From Marivirga sp. (lineage in GTDB: Bacteria > Bacteroidota > Bacteroidia > Cytophagales > Cyclobacteriaceae), in NCBI RefSeq assembly GCF_024636815.1, contig NZ_JAGXGF010000241.1:1-43288 (forward strand): 43,288 bases of DNA. Direction: 5' to 3'. Under the pieces are notes generated by a model. That model had not been told where the DNA came from and ran no database searches. It saw only the letters and a program-made list of their open reading frames with translations. Every line of letters begins with the position of its first letter. Position 1 is the first letter of the stretch. This document shows, piece after piece, positions 41,606 through 43,288 of this stretch. A program made the position numbers and the translations under genes.

Positions 41606-42525
41606 TAATTGGTTTGATTTAAGATGATTAAAACAAGCGAAAGTGTAGAAGCTGCTACGCCAACAATAGTTGAAGTAGCGGGTAATAAATAATTTCTTGT
41701 TTGTCTGGCTCTAAGTGGTGGTACAACGATTAAATCATTAGGTTGTAAATAAAACCCCTTTTGAGCCAGCATATCTTCTCTAAGCGTATTTATGTAGTAA
41801 ACTTTGGCCTCGCCTTCTTCAAATCTTACTACTTTCAAACGAGTTCTATCTGCAAAATCAGTTAAATTTTCAGCTAAGCTGATGGCATCAATCACATTAG
41901 TTTCCGGATCAAAAGAAGTGTATCGGCCTTCATTATTGACTTCTCCTAGAATTGTAAAATGGAAACTTAACAATTGAATTCTAATAACAGGAGTCTCAAA
42001 ATAGTTCTTCAGTTTCTCTTTTATTAAATCTTCTGCTTCCGGTAAACTTAAACCTGATAATTGCACTCTGCCGATTTCGGGTAACTCAAGATATCCTTCT
42101 CTGTCCAATACAAAACCGGTTTGTTGTCTGTCGAGCATTATTGGAGCAAGCCCAGAACCTTCTTCACCTCCGCCACCAACACCTTGCATACGCATATTTT
42201 GACCACCACCACTTGCATTTCCTTGATTGTATTGGTTTAACCTTCTGATTATACCCAATTGTTCTTCGTATTTTTTTACAAAATCAAATTCAGCTGGGGT
42301 CAAACTGGCAATTCGGAGCGAAATAATGTCCTCAGGCTGTAATTCGTAGGCTTTATTGTAAGTCTGATAAGTACGGATAATACTGTCAGATTCCATCACC
42401 TCACCCTTTTCAGGGTCATTGGGGTGCTGTAAATAGACAATATCTCTATTAGGAACACAAGAACTGAAAAATATTCCTATTACAATTATATATAGTAAAT
42501 TTCTAATCAACATTTCTTTTTTCAA
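41605..42525 (-). CDS. wza: Wza-like polysaccharide export lipoprotein
   Basis: This 306-residue outer-membrane export protein has a signal peptide with lipobox FSSC (cysteine 23) and the poly-export domain ELQPEDIISLRI near residue 61, then SLBB-type segments REGYLELPEIGRVQLSGLSL and FTILGEVNNEGRYTSFDPET. A hydrophobic segment at about 282-302 replaces the amphipathic helix of E. coli Wza. A glycine-rich insertion (GGGQNMRMQGVGGGGEEGSG) sits near 106-125. The start is TTG with AAA (42525) to keep the basic n-region; an ATG at 42513 is possible. Works with wzc directly downstream (TAATG). Confidence 0.93.
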   Translation of the reverse strand: MKKEMLIRNLLYIIVIGIFFSSCVPNRDIVYLQHPNDPEKGEVMESDSIIRTYQTYNKAYELQPEDIISLRIASLTPAEFDFVKKYEEQLGIIRRLNQYNQGNASGGGQNMRMQGVGGGGEEGSGLAPIMLDRQQTGFVLDREGYLELPEIGRVQLSGLSLPEAEDLIKEKLKNYFETPVIRIQLLSFHFTILGEVNNEGRYTSFDPETNVIDAISLAENLTDFADRTRLKVVRFEEGEAKVYYINTLREDMLAQKGFYLQPNDLIVVPPLRARQTRNYLLPATSTIVGVAASTLSLVLIILNQTN

Positions 42526-42529
42526 ATAA

Positions 42530-42537
42530 CAAAAATA
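42530..42537 (-). promoter_or_regulatory. Possible Bacteroidota -7 box upstream of wza
   Basis: The minus strand reads TATTTTTG, matching TAnnTTTG, very close to the wza start. No clear -33 TTTG was found at the correct spacing. If real, the transcript would begin near the TTG, favouring the ATG at 42513. Confidence 0.25.
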
Positions 42538-42706
42538 GGGATTTAAATTAGTAATTAATAATTAGAGAATTAATAATTGGTGCAAAATTTCAGTAGCTAG
42601 TATTAAGATTATAAATTTTAGATCCAAGAAACAAGATGCAAGACATTCACACTTTATACTTCCAGTTATTCATTTCTAATTCTAACCTTTTTAACCACTA
42701 AGTTTA

Positions 42707-42825
42707 CTAGAAGCCAAATGATTAATGTCCGGCATTTGCAATGTCTGACATAAGCACGGATTAATTAAACCACAGAGAACTCAATTTATACTCAGAGTTT
42801 CACAAAGATGGAATATTGGTTTATA
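42707..42825. repeat. 119-bp exact direct repeat, copy 1
   Basis: From CTAGAAGCCAAATGATTAAT to GAATATTGGTTTATA, identical to 43170-43288. It includes AACCACAGAGAACTC and ACTCAGAGTTTCACAAAG, a diverged relative of the intergenic repeat arms, and two ATGTCNGNCAT palindromes. Confidence 0.9.
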
Positions 42826-42954
42826 TACAACCCCTCATCCACCAGCTGGAGGAAGAGCAGCAGTGAGTGTAATAAATTAGTAGTCTGCCTAAGAAAATCA
42901 CCTTGTGCGACATATGTCAAGAATTGATAAGAAAATTGAAATTCTAAACTGGCT

Positions 42955-43016
42955 AGCAGCAGTTCCCTATTCCCCTCCTTTTTTTTAAGGAGGGGTCGTA
43001 GGACGGGGTGGTTGTA
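42955..43016. repeat. CTCCCCTCCTT...GGACGGGGTGGTT repeat
   Basis: Hairpin CCCCTCCTTTTTTTTAAGG with AGGGGTCGTAGGACGGGGTG, the fourth copy of this family in the window. Confidence 0.75.
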
Positions 43017-43169
43017 GTTAATTTATAAAATTAGCCCATGTCAGACATATTACTAAAGCAGTCTTTTTCAGAAATCTCCTTTTTCTGTTCACACACCACA
43101 AGATTTATTGATAATCTTAGCCTATGTCGGACATTTTATTGACTAGGGTAGGAATTTTGAGATAGCTTC

Positions 43170-43288
43170 CTAGAAGCCAAATGATTAATGTCCGGCATTT
43201 GCAATGTCTGACATAAGCACGGATTAATTAAACCACAGAGAACTCAATTTATACTCAGAGTTTCACAAAGATGGAATATTGGTTTATA
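43170..43288. repeat. 119-bp exact direct repeat, copy 2 (runs to window edge)
   Basis: Identical to 42707-42825; it may continue beyond the window. The repeat period is 463 bp. Confidence 0.9.

Larger units (their letters stand above)
42526..43288. other. Non-coding right edge, repeat-rich
   Basis: No gene is supported. It contains AT-rich DNA, a direct repeat, palindromic ATGTCNGACAT sites, a fragment of the CCCCTCATCC repeat at about 42831-42860, and a CTCCCCTCC...GGACGGGGTGGTT repeat at 42955-43016. Confidence 0.7.

Overview
The window reads as an exopolysaccharide/capsule locus from a low-GC member of the Bacteroidota, most probably a marine Cytophagales (Marivirga-like). The organism is inferred from the AT-rich DNA, two candidate TAnnTTTG promoter boxes, the type of toxin-antitoxin (TA) genes and the repeat content. 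No rRNA, tRNA, CRISPR array or intact insertion sequence was seen. Every confident gene lies on the minus strand except one membrane protein (7905-9167), so the locus is read from right to left.

Layout in transcription order: 43.3-42.5 kb is repeat-rich non-coding DNA with a 119-bp exact direct repeat. 42.5-39.2 kb encodes a Wza-like outer-membrane export lipoprotein and a Wzc-like tyrosine kinase. 39.2-37.4 kb is a repeat graveyard. 37.4-36.9 kb encodes a winged-helix regulator. 36.5-32.4 kb is a TA island: an AbiEii-like pair, MazEF, a DUF2442 protein, three antitoxin-like orphans and a PIN pair. 31.9-28.7 kb encodes a UDP-glucuronate 4-epimerase and the Wzm/Wzt ABC exporter. 28.5-16.6 kb is a compact block with three sulfotransferases, a DUF4915-like protein, a methyltransferase, an epimerase, six glycosyltransferases (GTs) counting the one at 15.4-16.6 kb, and an acetyltransferase. 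15.0-11.9 kb makes GDP-fucose precursors (PGI/PMI, GMD, GDP-fucose synthase). 11.7-0.5 kb holds three more GTs, a UDP-GlcNAc 4-epimerase-like protein, a Wzy/EpsG-like polymerase, a broken zeta toxin, a GxxExxY protein, a GNAT protein and a polysaccharide deacetylase.

Together the genes predict a sulfated, fucose-containing and probably uronic-acid-containing extracellular glycan with acetyl and methyl groups, made by nine GTs. Export genes of both the ABC type (Wzm/Wzt) and the Wza/Wzc type are present.

The most striking non-coding structure is a family of intergenic inverted-repeat elements: a small palindrome such as CAGCCTTTGGCTG next to arms like CTTTGTGTCTTTGTGGTT. They fill almost every gap outside the 16.6-31.9 kb block, sit against or inside stop codons, and supply the last codons of several proteins. 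Other observations are a two-copy leader hairpin with conserved flanks and unrelated stems, repeats inserted in frame inside a GT, an in-frame amber codon in another GT, and a zeta toxin gene interrupted by repeats. All functional calls come from reading protein motifs by eye.
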